In this document: positions 53,838 to 62,164 of the stretch, one piece after another
Position numbering within the stretch: the first letter of the stretch is position 1
How the letters are laid out: every line of letters starts with the position of its first letter
NCBI RefSeq assembly: GCF_026162645.1
Contig: NZ_JAOTBE010000016.1
Span: 1-62,750, forward strand
DNA from: Paracoccus rhizosphaerae
GTDB taxonomy: Bacteria; Pseudomonadota; Alphaproteobacteria; Rhodobacterales; Rhodobacteraceae
Direction of reading: 5' to 3'
DNA length: 62,750 nucleotides
The notes under the pieces: generated by a model
Database searches by the model: none
Seen by the model: the letters and a program-made list of their open reading frames with translations, nothing else
Told to the model about the DNA's origin: nothing
Position numbers and translations under genes: made by a program

Positions 53838-55064
53838 ATGGACATCAGCAGCAGCATGTTCCGCCCCGCCGGGCGGATCGAGGATCTCGGCGTGTCCGAG
53901 ATCCTCACCATCACCGCCCGCGCGGCGGCGCTGAAGCGCGAAGGGCGGCCGGTCATCATCCTGGGCGCGGGCGAGCCGGATTTCGACACGCCCGACCACA
54001 TCAAGGAGGCCGCCGTCGCGGCGATCCGCCAGGGCCAGACGAAGTACACCGTCCTCGACGGCAGCCCCGAGATGAAGCGCGCCATCCGCGACAAGTTCCG
54101 GCGCGAGAACGGCCTGGACTTCGCCGCGAACGAGGTGACGGCAGGGGCAGGTGCCAAGCAGATCCTCTATAATGCGATGATGGCCAGCCTGAACGAGGAC
54201 GACGAGGTGATCGTCCCCACACCCTGCTGGACCACCTATTTCGACATCGTGCGCATCGCGGGCGGAGTGCCGGTGGCGGTGCCCTGCGACGACAGCACCG
54301 GCTTCCGCCTGACGGCCGAGGCACTGGAGGCCGCGATCACGCCGCGGACGCGCTGGCTGATGCTGAACTCGCCCTCGAACCCCACGGGCAGCGCCTATGG
54401 CGAAGAGGATTACCGCCCGCTGATCGAGGTGCTGCACCGCCATCCGCATGTCTGGCTGATGGTCGACGACATGTACGAACATATCACCTATGACGGGTTC
54501 CGCTTCGTGACGCCGGCGGCGCTGGACGAACGGCTGCGGGACCGTTGCCTGACGATCAACGGTGTCTCCAAGGCCTATGCGATGACCGGCTGGCGGCTTG
54601 GCTATGCGGGCGGACCAGCGGACCTGATCTCGGCCATGGCCGTGGTGCAGAGCCAGTCGACATCCTGCCCGTCCTCGGTGACGCAGGCGGCGGCCATCGC
54701 GGCGCTGGACGGGCCGCAGGACTTCCTGGCGGACCGGGCGGCAAGTTTTGCGGCGCGGCGCGACCTGGTCGTCGATGCGCTGAATGCCATCGACGGGATT
54801 ACCTGCCGCAAGCCCGAGGGCGCCTTTTATACCTTCGCAAGCTGCGAAGGGCTGATCGGCAGCACGACTACTGAGGGCGTCCGCCTCGACAGCGATCGCG
54901 ACTTCTGTGCCTGGTTGCTTGACGCGGCCAATGTGGCCGTGGTCCCCGGAGCATGTTTTGGCCTGCCAGGATGTTTCCGCATCAGCTATGCGACATCGGA
55001 AGCCGAACTGGGCGAGGCGCTTGGCAGGATCAGCGATGTATGCCGAGCGCTCCGGAGAAACTGA
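53838..55064 (+). CDS. Class I/II aminotransferase, probably 2-aminoadipate aminotransferase
   Basis: 408 residues from ATG 53838. The fold type I aminotransferase marks are PVIILGAGEPDFDTPDHIKEAAVAAIRQGQTKYT, NSPSNPTGSAY, the Asp in VDDMYEHITYDGF, the PLP lysine near 245 (NGVSKAYAMTGWRLGYAGG) and the substrate-carboxylate arginine in CFRISYATS. The subgroup resembles broad aspartate/prephenate-type enzymes. Between AmaB- and HglS-type genes its likely reaction is L-2-aminoadipate plus 2-oxoglutarate giving 2-oxoadipate plus glutamate. The longer open frame upstream is a shadow of amaB. Confidence 0.88.
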   Translation: MDISSSMFRPAGRIEDLGVSEILTITARAAALKREGRPVIILGAGEPDFDTPDHIKEAAVAAIRQGQTKYTVLDGSPEMKRAIRDKFRRENGLDFAANEVTAGAGAKQILYNAMMASLNEDDEVIVPTPCWTTYFDIVRIAGGVPVAVPCDDSTGFRLTAEALEAAITPRTRWLMLNSPSNPTGSAYGEEDYRPLIEVLHRHPHVWLMVDDMYEHITYDGFRFVTPAALDERLRDRCLTINGVSKAYAMTGWRLGYAGGPADLISAMAVVQSQSTSCPSSVTQAAAIAALDGPQDFLADRAASFAARRDLVVDALNAIDGITCRKPEGAFYTFASCEGLIGSTTTEGVRLDSDRDFCAWLLDAANVAVVPGACFGLPGCFRISYATSEAELGEALGRISDVCRALRRN

Positions 55065-55160
55065 GCGACCCTTATCAGTTGACAAGATCGGGTGGCGCGG
55101 CGGGCAAACCCTGCCGCGCCACATCCGACCAAAGTAGCGACGCACTAAGAACGGATCGCC

Positions 55161-57989
55161 ATGCTGGACATTGAAGTCGACCAAGTTGCGGCCTTGGCCC
55201 TCGCACTGAAGGAGGCGGGCTTCGGCGGCGTCATTGACGACGACAGCGCGCTTCGCGCTGCCATGTCCACAGACAACTCGGTTTATCAGATCACGCCCGA
55301 CCTCATCGTCGCGCCGCGCACAGCCGATGACCTTGTCGTGCTGCTGCGCGTGTTGGAAAAGCCGCCTTTCAAGAGCGTCGCAGTCACCGCCAGGGGCGGC
55401 GGCACCGGAACCAATGGGCAGGCCCTCAACAGGGGCGTCGTCGTTGACATGCGGCGCTTCATGAACCGGCTCCTTGCGCTTGACGAACGGGAAGGCTGGG
55501 CCGAGGTTGAGCCGGGCATAGTTCTCGACGACCTGAATGCTCAGATCCGTCACTCGGGCTGGTTCTTCGCGCCGGAAACCTCGACCTCGACGCGCTGCAC
55601 GATCGGTGGAATGGTCAGCACTGACGCCTCGGGCAAAGGGTCGAGGATCTATGGCAAGACCTCCGACAACATCCTGGGGCTTGAGATCGCGCAGCCGCAC
55701 GGGCTGCTGGACAGCATGGAGCCGACGCCAGATTGGGCGCGGCCGATGCTGGCAGACGCAGAAGCCGCGGCTCGCCAAGGGCGGCAGGCCTTCATCGACA
55801 ACACGCCCCGGCTGAACCGGCGCTTCACCGGCTATGACCTGGAGCGCGCCTGCCCTGACGCTGGCGGCTTCGAGTGGTGGCGACTGTTCCTGGGTGCAGA
55901 GGGGACCTTGGGGGTCGTCAGTCGCATCCGCGTCAAGTTGTGCCGGATCGAGCGGGAAAAGCGCCTCGTCGTTGCTGCCTTCTCCTCGTTCCGTGAAGCG
56001 CTGGCCGCAGCGACCCCGCTTCTGGCGGCAGAGCCGACGGCCGTTGAGGTTATGGACGAGACGGTCCAGGCCCTGGCAGATGGGGCAGGGATCCTCCACC
56101 GCCTTCCACGGTCGCTCAGGGCGGCAGAGGGGCAGCGCATTGCCTATGTCTTCATCGAGGTGAACGGCGATGAAGCGTCCGCCTTGGACGCCCGCGTCGC
56201 CCGTTGCCGGCAGATCCTTGCCGCTCTTCCGGGGATGGTGGCCGATTACCTGTCTTCCGACTTGTCCGAGATCCGCGAGCTATGGGCTGTCCGCTCGGCC
56301 GGCGTCGGGCTGTTGGGGAAGGTCGAGGGAGCTGCGCGGCCCGTGGCCTTCGTGGAGGACACGGTTGTTCCCCCCGAGAGCCTGCCCGCCTTTCTCGACG
56401 ATTTCCTGGCGGTGCTGTCTCGGAACGGGCTCGGCTTCGGCATCTATGGTCATGTCGATGTCGGCTGCCTGCACATCCGGCCCGCACTGAACCTGGACGA
56501 TGCCGGTGACCGCAGCCGCCTGGTCGCGGTTTCGGACGCTGTGTTCGAGCTGACGCGCAAGCACGGCGGCATCTTTTGGGGCGAGCACGGCAAGGGGGTG
56601 CGAGGCGCCTATCTGCGCGACTGGATTGGTGCCGAAGCCTATCGAGCCCTTCAGGGTGTCAAAGCAGCCTTCGACCCGAATGGGCGCTTCAATCCTGGTA
56701 AGCTGGTCTCGAATGACCGCCCGATCATGGGAATTGCGTCGACCCCGTTCCGCGCCTTCAATGCGCCCGAGGGGGACCCGCTATCGAACGCCTTCCGCTG
56801 CAACGGCAATGCGCAGTGCCTCAGCTACGCAGCCACGACACCGATGTGCCCGAGCTTCAAAGTAACGGCCGACGTCCGGCAAAGCCCGAAGGGAAGGGCG
56901 GATGCGCTGCGAGCGTGGCATCAGGCACGGGTCTCGGGGGCGGACCTGGCACAGCGCGAGGATGACCTGTTGGCAGCATTGGACACCTGCCTGGGGTGCA
57001 AGGCCTGTTCATCCAGCTGCCCGGTGCAGGTCGACATCCCCTCCATGCGCTCTGCCTTCTACACAGATTACTTCTCCCGCAATGCACGGTCCTTGAGGGA
57101 CCGACTGATCCTCTGGGCCGAGCGCTACAGCCCGGTAACGCAACGGCTTGTGCCGGTTCTTGCTCCGCTCTGGCCCGCAGCGTCCCGCATCGGCGGCTTG
57201 CTGACCGGCACCGTTGATCTACCGCGCCACCTCGCGCGCGTGCCGCGCGAACTTTGGCTGGACGAGGGGGATCTGGCGCAGCCGCTTCCGCCCCGAACCG
57301 TTATTCTTGTGCAGGACTGGTTCACTGCGCTTTTCGACGGCGAGGTGCAGCGTGATGTCGTCGCGGGTCTGACGGCGCTTGGCTACCGTCCACGGTTGTT
57401 GCGCATGCGTCCAGCCGGAAAGGCAGCACACGCGGCGGGCGATCTTGCGGGCTTCAAGCAGTTGGGCGGGCGGGTGTCTGACCTGTTGCACAAGGCCCAG
57501 GCCACAGAGGCTCCGTTAGTCGCGTTCGAGCCTGCCTTTGGCATGATGCTCCGCCAGGAATACGTCAAGGCCGGGATCTCCTTGCCGAAGGTGCAGATGG
57601 TCCAGGAGTTTCTGGCGGACGAACTCGCCCATCGTCGCTTTCCTCAAGCTGCGTCCGCCGCGCCGGTCACGCTCCTGTCGCACTGCACGGAAGCCACCGC
57701 ATCACCGCAGACTGCCGCGCTTTGGCGTCACGTTTTTGAGGCGGTTGGAGTTGCCGTCCAGACACCTTCGACGGGCTGCTGCGGCATGGCAGGTCTCTTC
57801 GGCCACCAAAAGCGCCATCAAGTTATGTCGCGCAAGCTCTTCGACCTGTCATGGCAAGAGCATCTTGAGGAGGAGACATTGCTTACTGCAACGGGCTTCT
57901 CGTGTCGCTGCCAGACCAAGCGCCTTGGAGGCCGCGTTCCTCGCCACCCCCTCGGGATCATCGCGGACTGCATGATTGCAATACGATAA
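55161..57989 (+). CDS. FAD/Fe-S oxidoreductase, YdiJ-type D-2-hydroxyglutarate dehydrogenase
   Basis: 942 residues with two fused halves. Residues ~40-520 are a VAO/PCMH FAD-linked oxidase (SVAVTARGGGTGTNGQALNRGVVVDM, GGMVSTDASGKGSRIYGKTSDNILGLE, HGGIFWGEHGKGVRGAYL). Residues ~540-942 are an iron-sulfur/CCG part, with CLGCKACSSSCPVQVDIP near 611-628 and a C-terminal CCG-type cluster (TGCCGMAG near 873, SCRCQ near 912). P. putida and E. coli YdiJ enzymes oxidise D-2-hydroxyglutarate to 2-oxoglutarate. That is exactly the step after HglS, which supports the assignment. About 95 bases separate it from the aminotransferase gene; a separate promoter is possible. Confidence 0.88.
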   Translation: MLDIEVDQVAALALALKEAGFGGVIDDDSALRAAMSTDNSVYQITPDLIVAPRTADDLVVLLRVLEKPPFKSVAVTARGGGTGTNGQALNRGVVVDMRRFMNRLLALDEREGWAEVEPGIVLDDLNAQIRHSGWFFAPETSTSTRCTIGGMVSTDASGKGSRIYGKTSDNILGLEIAQPHGLLDSMEPTPDWARPMLADAEAAARQGRQAFIDNTPRLNRRFTGYDLERACPDAGGFEWWRLFLGAEGTLGVVSRIRVKLCRIEREKRLVVAAFSSFREALAAATPLLAAEPTAVEVMDETVQALADGAGILHRLPRSLRAAEGQRIAYVFIEVNGDEASALDARVARCRQILAALPGMVADYLSSDLSEIRELWAVRSAGVGLLGKVEGAARPVAFVEDTVVPPESLPAFLDDFLAVLSRNGLGFGIYGHVDVGCLHIRPALNLDDAGDRSRLVAVSDAVFELTRKHGGIFWGEHGKGVRGAYLRDWIGAEAYRALQGVKAAFDPNGRFNPGKLVSNDRPIMGIASTPFRAFNAPEGDPLSNAFRCNGNAQCLSYAATTPMCPSFKVTADVRQSPKGRADALRAWHQARVSGADLAQREDDLLAALDTCLGCKACSSSCPVQVDIPSMRSAFYTDYFSRNARSLRDRLILWAERYSPVTQRLVPVLAPLWPAASRIGGLLTGTVDLPRHLARVPRELWLDEGDLAQPLPPRTVILVQDWFTALFDGEVQRDVVAGLTALGYRPRLLRMRPAGKAAHAAGDLAGFKQLGGRVSDLLHKAQATEAPLVAFEPAFGMMLRQEYVKAGISLPKVQMVQEFLADELAHRRFPQAASAAPVTLLSHCTEATASPQTAALWRHVFEAVGVAVQTPSTGCCGMAGLFGHQKRHQVMSRKLFDLSWQEHLEEETLLTATGFSCRCQTKRLGGRVPRHPLGIIADCMIAIR

Positions 57990-58107
57990 GGATATCCATG
58001 TTTTCCAGCATCATGAGCGCCTTGCCGTTCTTGAAGGCGCGGACAAAACCGGCGCAGTAACCCGTCTCGCCGTGCCGCTCGGCTTGAGGGGCAGCAGCCC
58101 ACTAGAC

Positions 58108-58132
58108 GGCCACGCGCCCTTCGCGCGTGGCC
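58108..58132. terminator. GC-rich hairpin downstream of the flavoprotein gene
   Basis: GGCCACGCG (58108-58116) pairs perfectly with CGCGTGGCC (58124-58132) over a seven-base loop. There is no T tract. It lies 119 bases after the stop of the dehydrogenase gene and could end the operon. Confidence 0.4.
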
Positions 58133-58209
58133 CAACAAAGGCAGGGAACGTTTGGCTTGTCCAATCCCCCTGTGTCTCGATCACCGCGCAAGCGCGGCCA
58201 TCTCGCCGT

Positions 58210-58675
58210 TCTCTTCCGGCCAGAGCTAGCCAGCCCGTCGCGCCTTGCGGCGGGCCTTGCATGGCGGCGAATTGGACGCGCCCCATAAAGAGCAAAGGGA
58301 AGCGAGCCGCCTCTTGGGGAGGTCTGGCCGGAACACGCAACCGCCCGTCCGATTGGTAATATTGTCATCTTCCAAATGCATAGAGGGCGGGGGGGGATTG
58401 GCAGGTCTGCCCCCGCCTGAACCTCTCGATGACAATCGCCGCGCAAGCTATCGTCGCCCGCCGGGGCCGAGACTAGGCCGCTGAATCGACTATTGCGCCC
58501 CCGCGCGGGCTGGCTCGGGACGAGACAGGCGGCGCGGGAAAAGGCGCAAAGGAGGGGTAGGGGTCTAGGCCGGGGCGAAGGCCGGTGCAGCCGGCCGCAG
58601 CCTAGAGCGCGGTCCCTTGGGGCAGTGCGGATCCAGGGCGATAGCCCTAGATCACCAACCCAAGGGATGCGGCCA
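58210..58675 (+). repeat. Long structured repeat, copy 1
   Basis: First of three related GC-rich stretches (others at 60465 and 61695). Shared landmarks in order are GGCCAGAGCTA, GCGGCGGGCCTTGCA, CCGAGACTAGG, GACTATTGCGCCCCC, GGCTCGGGACGAGACAGGC and GGCGCAAAGGA. It ends in a nested hairpin: CCCTTGGG (58614-58621) with CCCAAGGG (58659-58666), enclosing AGGGC-GATA-GCCCT (58635-58648). A further hairpin GGCCGG-TGCAG-CCGGCC lies just before. Compared with copy 2 it carries about 110 extra bases (58330-58440). No gene is visible in it. It ends 11 bases from the stop of the next gene. Confidence 0.75.
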
Positions 58676-58685
58676 AAGCAGAGCG

Positions 58686-59168
58686 TTAGCTGAGGCGGCG
58701 GCGCTGGCTAGAAATCTGCTTGAGCATCAACGGCAGGCGCGTTGACCATAAAAAAGCAAAAATTCCGACTGATGCAGTCGCGCTGGCAAGTGCTCTCATG
58801 ATGTAAGTATCGTAAACCACGCCCTTGCCTGAACTCATCCAGTTAAAGAGCAACGACAAAGCAAGAGCTCCGAAGTAGATCCAAAAGAAGATGAGCTGTC
58901 CGCCTGCCAAGGTGTCTTCATCTTGCCTTATGACCCTCGTCATTCGCCCCGCTTCTCCATCATTACCAGCGACCTTCTCAGAAACAGAAAAGGGAGAGTT
59001 TAGCACCGCGATGACCGCAAGAGAAACGCCTACCAGAATAGATATTATGGTTGCGAGAAGGCTAACAACTCCGGAAAATTTCTCCGGGTTCATCCATGCG
59101 GAAACACCCGCACACACCGCAGCAATGAGGCAAATAATGAACCAAGCTATAGCGCCACGGGTGATCAT
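58686..59168 (-). CDS. Four-helix membrane protein of unknown function
   Basis: 160 residues with four predicted membrane segments (AIAWFIICLIAAVCAGVSAW; GVVSLLATIISILVGVSLAVIAVL; IFFWIYFGALALSLLFNW; ALASATASVGIFAFLWS) and a cytoplasmic loop NSPFSVSEKVAGNDGEAGRMTRVIRQDEDTL. I do not recognise the family. It starts four bases after the stop of the 302-residue gene upstream, so the two form an operon. Codon and base use are much more AT-rich than the catabolic island. A soluble protein plus a small multi-helix membrane protein is a common layout of defence modules, but no known system matches by motif. Confidence 0.7.
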   Translation of the reverse strand: MITRGAIAWFIICLIAAVCAGVSAWMNPEKFSGVVSLLATIISILVGVSLAVIAVLNSPFSVSEKVAGNDGEAGRMTRVIRQDEDTLAGGQLIFFWIYFGALALSLLFNWMSSGKGVVYDTYIMRALASATASVGIFAFLWSTRLPLMLKQISSQRRRLS

Positions 59169-59172
59169 GTAT

Positions 59173-60081
59173 TCATCCCAACAACTTTGCCGTCGCTAAA
59201 TCTTTATAATAAAGTTCAAGCGCCTTCTTCGCGTGGTCGAAGGAATAGCTGTTTGCATGACGCGGTAGTTTAACGACTTTCGATTTCCGTAGCATTGAGT
59301 TTGAAGCCTTAGTCCCGTCTTCGAGAGTTATCCTAAAACTATCGACGGAATCCGCCTCGGTTAGCTCTTTACCAATTTCGGTGAGCCACTGGTCCTTTTG
59401 CACCTCATCCTTTACAAACTTTCCGCGACTAAGGATGATTTTGCCAATAGCGTTAGCGCGTTTCCTAACGTCGTTGCCTTCGGATGGCATTCCAAAGATC
59501 ATCTGCATAACTCTTGAACCTGACGGATGACGCGCCGAAACATTCAAGTTTTCCATAAAATTGTTGATTGTGAACAGTACTTCCTTAACCCCTATTTCCT
59601 CGATGCGAGCGAGGGTAGTTTGATCTGGAACATCAGCTATCCTCATCTTTGCCTCACGGTCCAAGACACCGGAATTTGCAGCTAGTTCTAGCATGTTTGC
59701 TGATAATGTTCCAGCTTTGTTCTTTAAGTTGCATGCTAAGATGTGATTACGGACAACGTAAAACACCATCTCTTCCTTCAGGAACTCCCTCTTTCCCGGA
59801 TGAAAAAACTCCTCCACCGCTGCGTTTGGGTCCGTGGTGTCGAAATTGATTACGCCCACAGCAGACTCAATTTCCAGCACACGAACAAAAACACCTATGC
59901 CGCTTGACGGCCCTTGAAGGCTTGCGAAAAAGAACTTCGAAAAAAAGTCTTTATCGACCAGTCGATCCTCTACTTTATCCAGTTTTTCGAACGAGAGGCG
60001 GAGCACATCTTCCAACGTCCTATTAAATCCTTCGTGGAAATAGGCCCTTTGCAGCGAAAGCGTTTTTGATCTGTAGGACAT
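59173..60081 (-). CDS. Protein of unknown function paired with a membrane protein
   Basis: 302 residues from ATG 60081, which follows AGGG; 18 extra codons upstream are unlikely. No signal peptide or membrane segment. Recognisable only by composition: a helical start (SLQRAYFHEGFNRTLEDVLRLSFEKLDKVEDR), a mixed alpha/beta middle (GIGVFVRVLEIESAVGVINF, MVFYVVRNHILACNLKNKAGTL) and a helical, lysine-rich end. The FYVVRNHILACNL strand loosely recalls KwaB/DUF4868-like proteins of the Kiwa system, whose partner is also a four-TM protein, but I would not assign it. AT-rich relative to its surroundings; foreign origin is likely. Confidence 0.7.
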   Translation of the reverse strand: MSYRSKTLSLQRAYFHEGFNRTLEDVLRLSFEKLDKVEDRLVDKDFFSKFFFASLQGPSSGIGVFVRVLEIESAVGVINFDTTDPNAAVEEFFHPGKREFLKEEMVFYVVRNHILACNLKNKAGTLSANMLELAANSGVLDREAKMRIADVPDQTTLARIEEIGVKEVLFTINNFMENLNVSARHPSGSRVMQMIFGMPSEGNDVRKRANAIGKIILSRGKFVKDEVQKDQWLTEIGKELTEADSVDSFRITLEDGTKASNSMLRKSKVVKLPRHANSYSFDHAKKALELYYKDLATAKLLG

Positions 60082-60464
60082 TTGTAACCCTGAATTGGCT
60101 CGGGTCATCCTCCCCATAAAGCCACCTTGTGGCAACCCTTCGTTGCCAATGACTTAGGCTAGAGACGTCCAGCGCGTGCCCCCATGGCAGGCGTGTGCAG
60201 TCGCTCTTTGTCCAGACAGGCCAGGGTAGGGGAAGGCCGGACCATACTTGACCCCGTCTTCTTCAAATCCACGTCCACAGCCGTGCAATTGAGTCGAAAT
60301 CTCTGCCATCTGACAAGGCGTGGCAGGTCTGTGGGCGGACCTGAAAAAAGAAAAGATCGTCGGGGTGGGGGTGAGCGCGGGCCTTGGCCCGCGTCGATCC
60401 CGCGCCTCGTCCTTGGATCAATCTCAAGACCGGCGACCAGCCGGGCTTTCTCAATCTCTTTCTT

Positions 60465-60803
60465 GGGCCAGAGCTATCCAGCCCGGCGCCATCAGCGGCG
60501 GGCCTTGCAGGGCTACGAGCTGGACGCGCCATCACAGAGCGAAGGAAAGCGAGTGGCCCTGTGGGTAGGTCTGGCCCTTGCGCGAGCGATCGTTACCCGA
60601 AGGGCCGAGACTAGGCTGCTGCCCTGACTATTGCGCCCCCGGCGCGGGCTGGCTCGGGACGAGACAGGCGGCGCAGGACCAGGCGCAAAGGAAGGGCAGG
60701 GGAATGGACTCGGTGCGCCGGCAGGCGCATAGAGCGCGGTCCCTTGGGGCAGGGCGGATCCAGGGCGATAGCCCTAGATCCACCACCCCAAGGGATGCGG
60801 CCG
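60465..60803 (+). repeat. Long structured repeat, copy 2
   Basis: Carries the same landmarks as copy 1 in the same order and orientation, without the ~110-base insert. It ends with the same nested hairpin: CCCTTGGGG (60741-60749) with CCCCAAGGG (60786-60794), enclosing AGGGC-GATA-GCCCT (60762-60775). The outer stem is one pair longer than in copy 1. The AT-rich sequence leading to the HEPN-like gene starts directly after it. The stretch 60136-60464 before it holds no gene that I can see. Confidence 0.75.
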
Positions 60804-60866
60804 TAAATGCTATACAGAGCTATTAAAATTTGTAGGCTCTAGATATCACGATGAAAGAGCGTATTC

Positions 60867-61523
60867 ATGATCCCTGAATCATCCCCGTTAAAAACAGGCT
60901 GGGAAATATTTGCAGAGACGTTAGTTGGATTAGTCAGCGCCTTAGCATGGCCTGCACTGATTGTATTTGCTATATTGTTTTTTGGCGAACCAATAAAGAA
61001 GCTCATATCAAGAATCAAGTCAGCATCCATTGCCGGGAATACAGTTGATTTCAGAGAAGAATTGGAAGAGGTATCAAATGAAATAGAAAAGGAGACTGCT
61101 GAAAAACAAGCTGGGTCCAATGCCGACGCTGAAGGCGAAGCTGAAGCATATGCAGATCGCATGACTGCAGAGAAAATGAATGCCTTATTTGCGCTTAGCT
61201 CAACAAGCCCTGCATATGCTGTGTTGGAGGCATTCAAGTATGTTGAAATTGAGTGGCATGCATTGCTTGAAACCAAGGGCCTTAGCAGGAAGCCTCTGCA
61301 TCGCGTAAAACACTCCATTTTCTCTGAAATGTTCAATTTACCTACCTCGATCATAAATTCTTTCGATCGACTACGAATGCTGCGCAATAAAGCTGCGCAT
61401 GAGATAGAACACGGTATTAGTTCAGTCGATGCTGCAAATTACGTGGTATCAGCTTTTCAAATGGCAGAGTTGCTGCGCGACGCGAGAGGCAAGCCCAATG
61501 CCAACGCATCAACCGATGAATAA
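60867..61523 (+). CDS. Membrane-anchored HEPN-like (DUF4145-type) protein
   Basis: 218 residues. One membrane helix lies near the N-terminus (GLVSALAWPALIVFAILFFG, ~21-40), followed by an acidic coiled-coil stretch (~63-100) and a helical C-terminal domain. That domain contains LRMLRNKAAHEIEHGISSVDAANYVVSAFQMAELL. Arg173-x4-His178 is the HEPN R-x4-H motif found in RNase-type HEPN proteins of defence and toxin systems. About 42% GC by eye, far below the island. It lies alone between repeat copies 2 and 3. Function unknown; a stress or phage-triggered RNase is a fair guess. Confidence 0.7.
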   Translation: MIPESSPLKTGWEIFAETLVGLVSALAWPALIVFAILFFGEPIKKLISRIKSASIAGNTVDFREELEEVSNEIEKETAEKQAGSNADAEGEAEAYADRMTAEKMNALFALSSTSPAYAVLEAFKYVEIEWHALLETKGLSRKPLHRVKHSIFSEMFNLPTSIINSFDRLRMLRNKAAHEIEHGISSVDAANYVVSAFQMAELLRDARGKPNANASTDE

Positions 61524-61694
61524 GAATTTTCGCCACTGCGGCGGGCTTTGCATTACAGCACAGGCTTCTTTTAACTTCCACGCCCGGTTGCCCACAGGCT
61601 GACGCTCGATCCCTGTGGTCTCGCTTACAGCCTGCTCCGGCCCGCTGCGTCCACTCCCAAGGTCGTTCCCTTGCGAGCTGGACAACCGGGCTCC

Positions 61695-61860
61695 CGCGCA
61701 AGCGATCGTCACCCGCAGGGCCGAGACTAGGCCGCTGAACCGACTATTGCGCCCCCGCGCGTGCTGGCTCGGGACGAGACAGGCGGCACGGGAAAAGGCG
61801 CAAAGGAGGGGCAGGGGTCTAGGCTCGGGGCGGAGGCCGGTGCAGCCGGCCGCAGCCTGG
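61695..61860 (+). repeat. Long structured repeat, copy 3 (truncated)
   Basis: Matches copy 1 closely from GCGCAAGC through CCGAGACTAGGCCGCTGA, the GGCTCGGGACGAGACAGGC and GGCGCAAAGGAGGGG blocks, to the GGCCGG-TGCAG-CCGGCC hairpin. It stops there; the terminal nested hairpin is missing and other sequence begins at 61861. Only scattered similarity is seen before 61695 (for example GCGGCGGGCTTTGCA near 61540). Confidence 0.7.
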
Positions 61861-62021
61861 AGTATCCGTTGTTCGTCAAGCATCAGAAACAGCCTGTCTC
61901 GTCGAAAGCAGCCGTTCGTCGTGGTGCATTGAATGACCCTATAGAGCCCAAAGCTGCCGGTCATGCTGGCCGCAGCGAATGCAGCTGCAGCGGTGATGAC
62001 CCATTGAACGCCCTTGGTCAC
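61861..62021 (-). pseudogene. Small exported or membrane protein cut by repeat copy 3
   Basis: From ATG 62021 the frame reads MTKGVQWVITAAAAFAAASM followed by TGSFGLYRVIQC and LFLMLDEQRIL, a plausible N-terminal membrane anchor plus start of a domain. It then runs into repeat copy 3, and the remaining codons to 61509 are antisense of the repeat. It looks like a gene truncated when the repeat arrived. Low certainty because only ~54 codons remain. Confidence 0.3.
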
Positions 62022-62164
62022 GGCCAGCCGGCTGCTGCGGTGCAGCGAGCGCAGACCGGCGTTTGTGCTGGACGCAGCAAAACCTCGTGCGGAGGCGGCA
62101 GGTCGGCTGTCGCGGCAGCTACCTTCTGTCGGACGCAGCCAGAGGCATTACCTGCCGCCCCGGC

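Noticed and set aside
52181..54157. 658-codon minus-strand frame across amaB and the aminotransferase
   Set aside because: It spans two real genes on the other strand and their junction; a shadow frame.
59173..60081. Firm assignment of the two-gene module to the Kiwa system
   Set aside because: The gene pair resembles Kiwa only in general design and one strand motif; the sequence evidence is too thin for a name.
58210..61860. Integron attC sites or a retron as explanation of the repeats
   Set aside because: No integron integrase, no R-prime/R-double-prime core boxes and no reverse transcriptase were seen. The repeats are longer and differ in layout.
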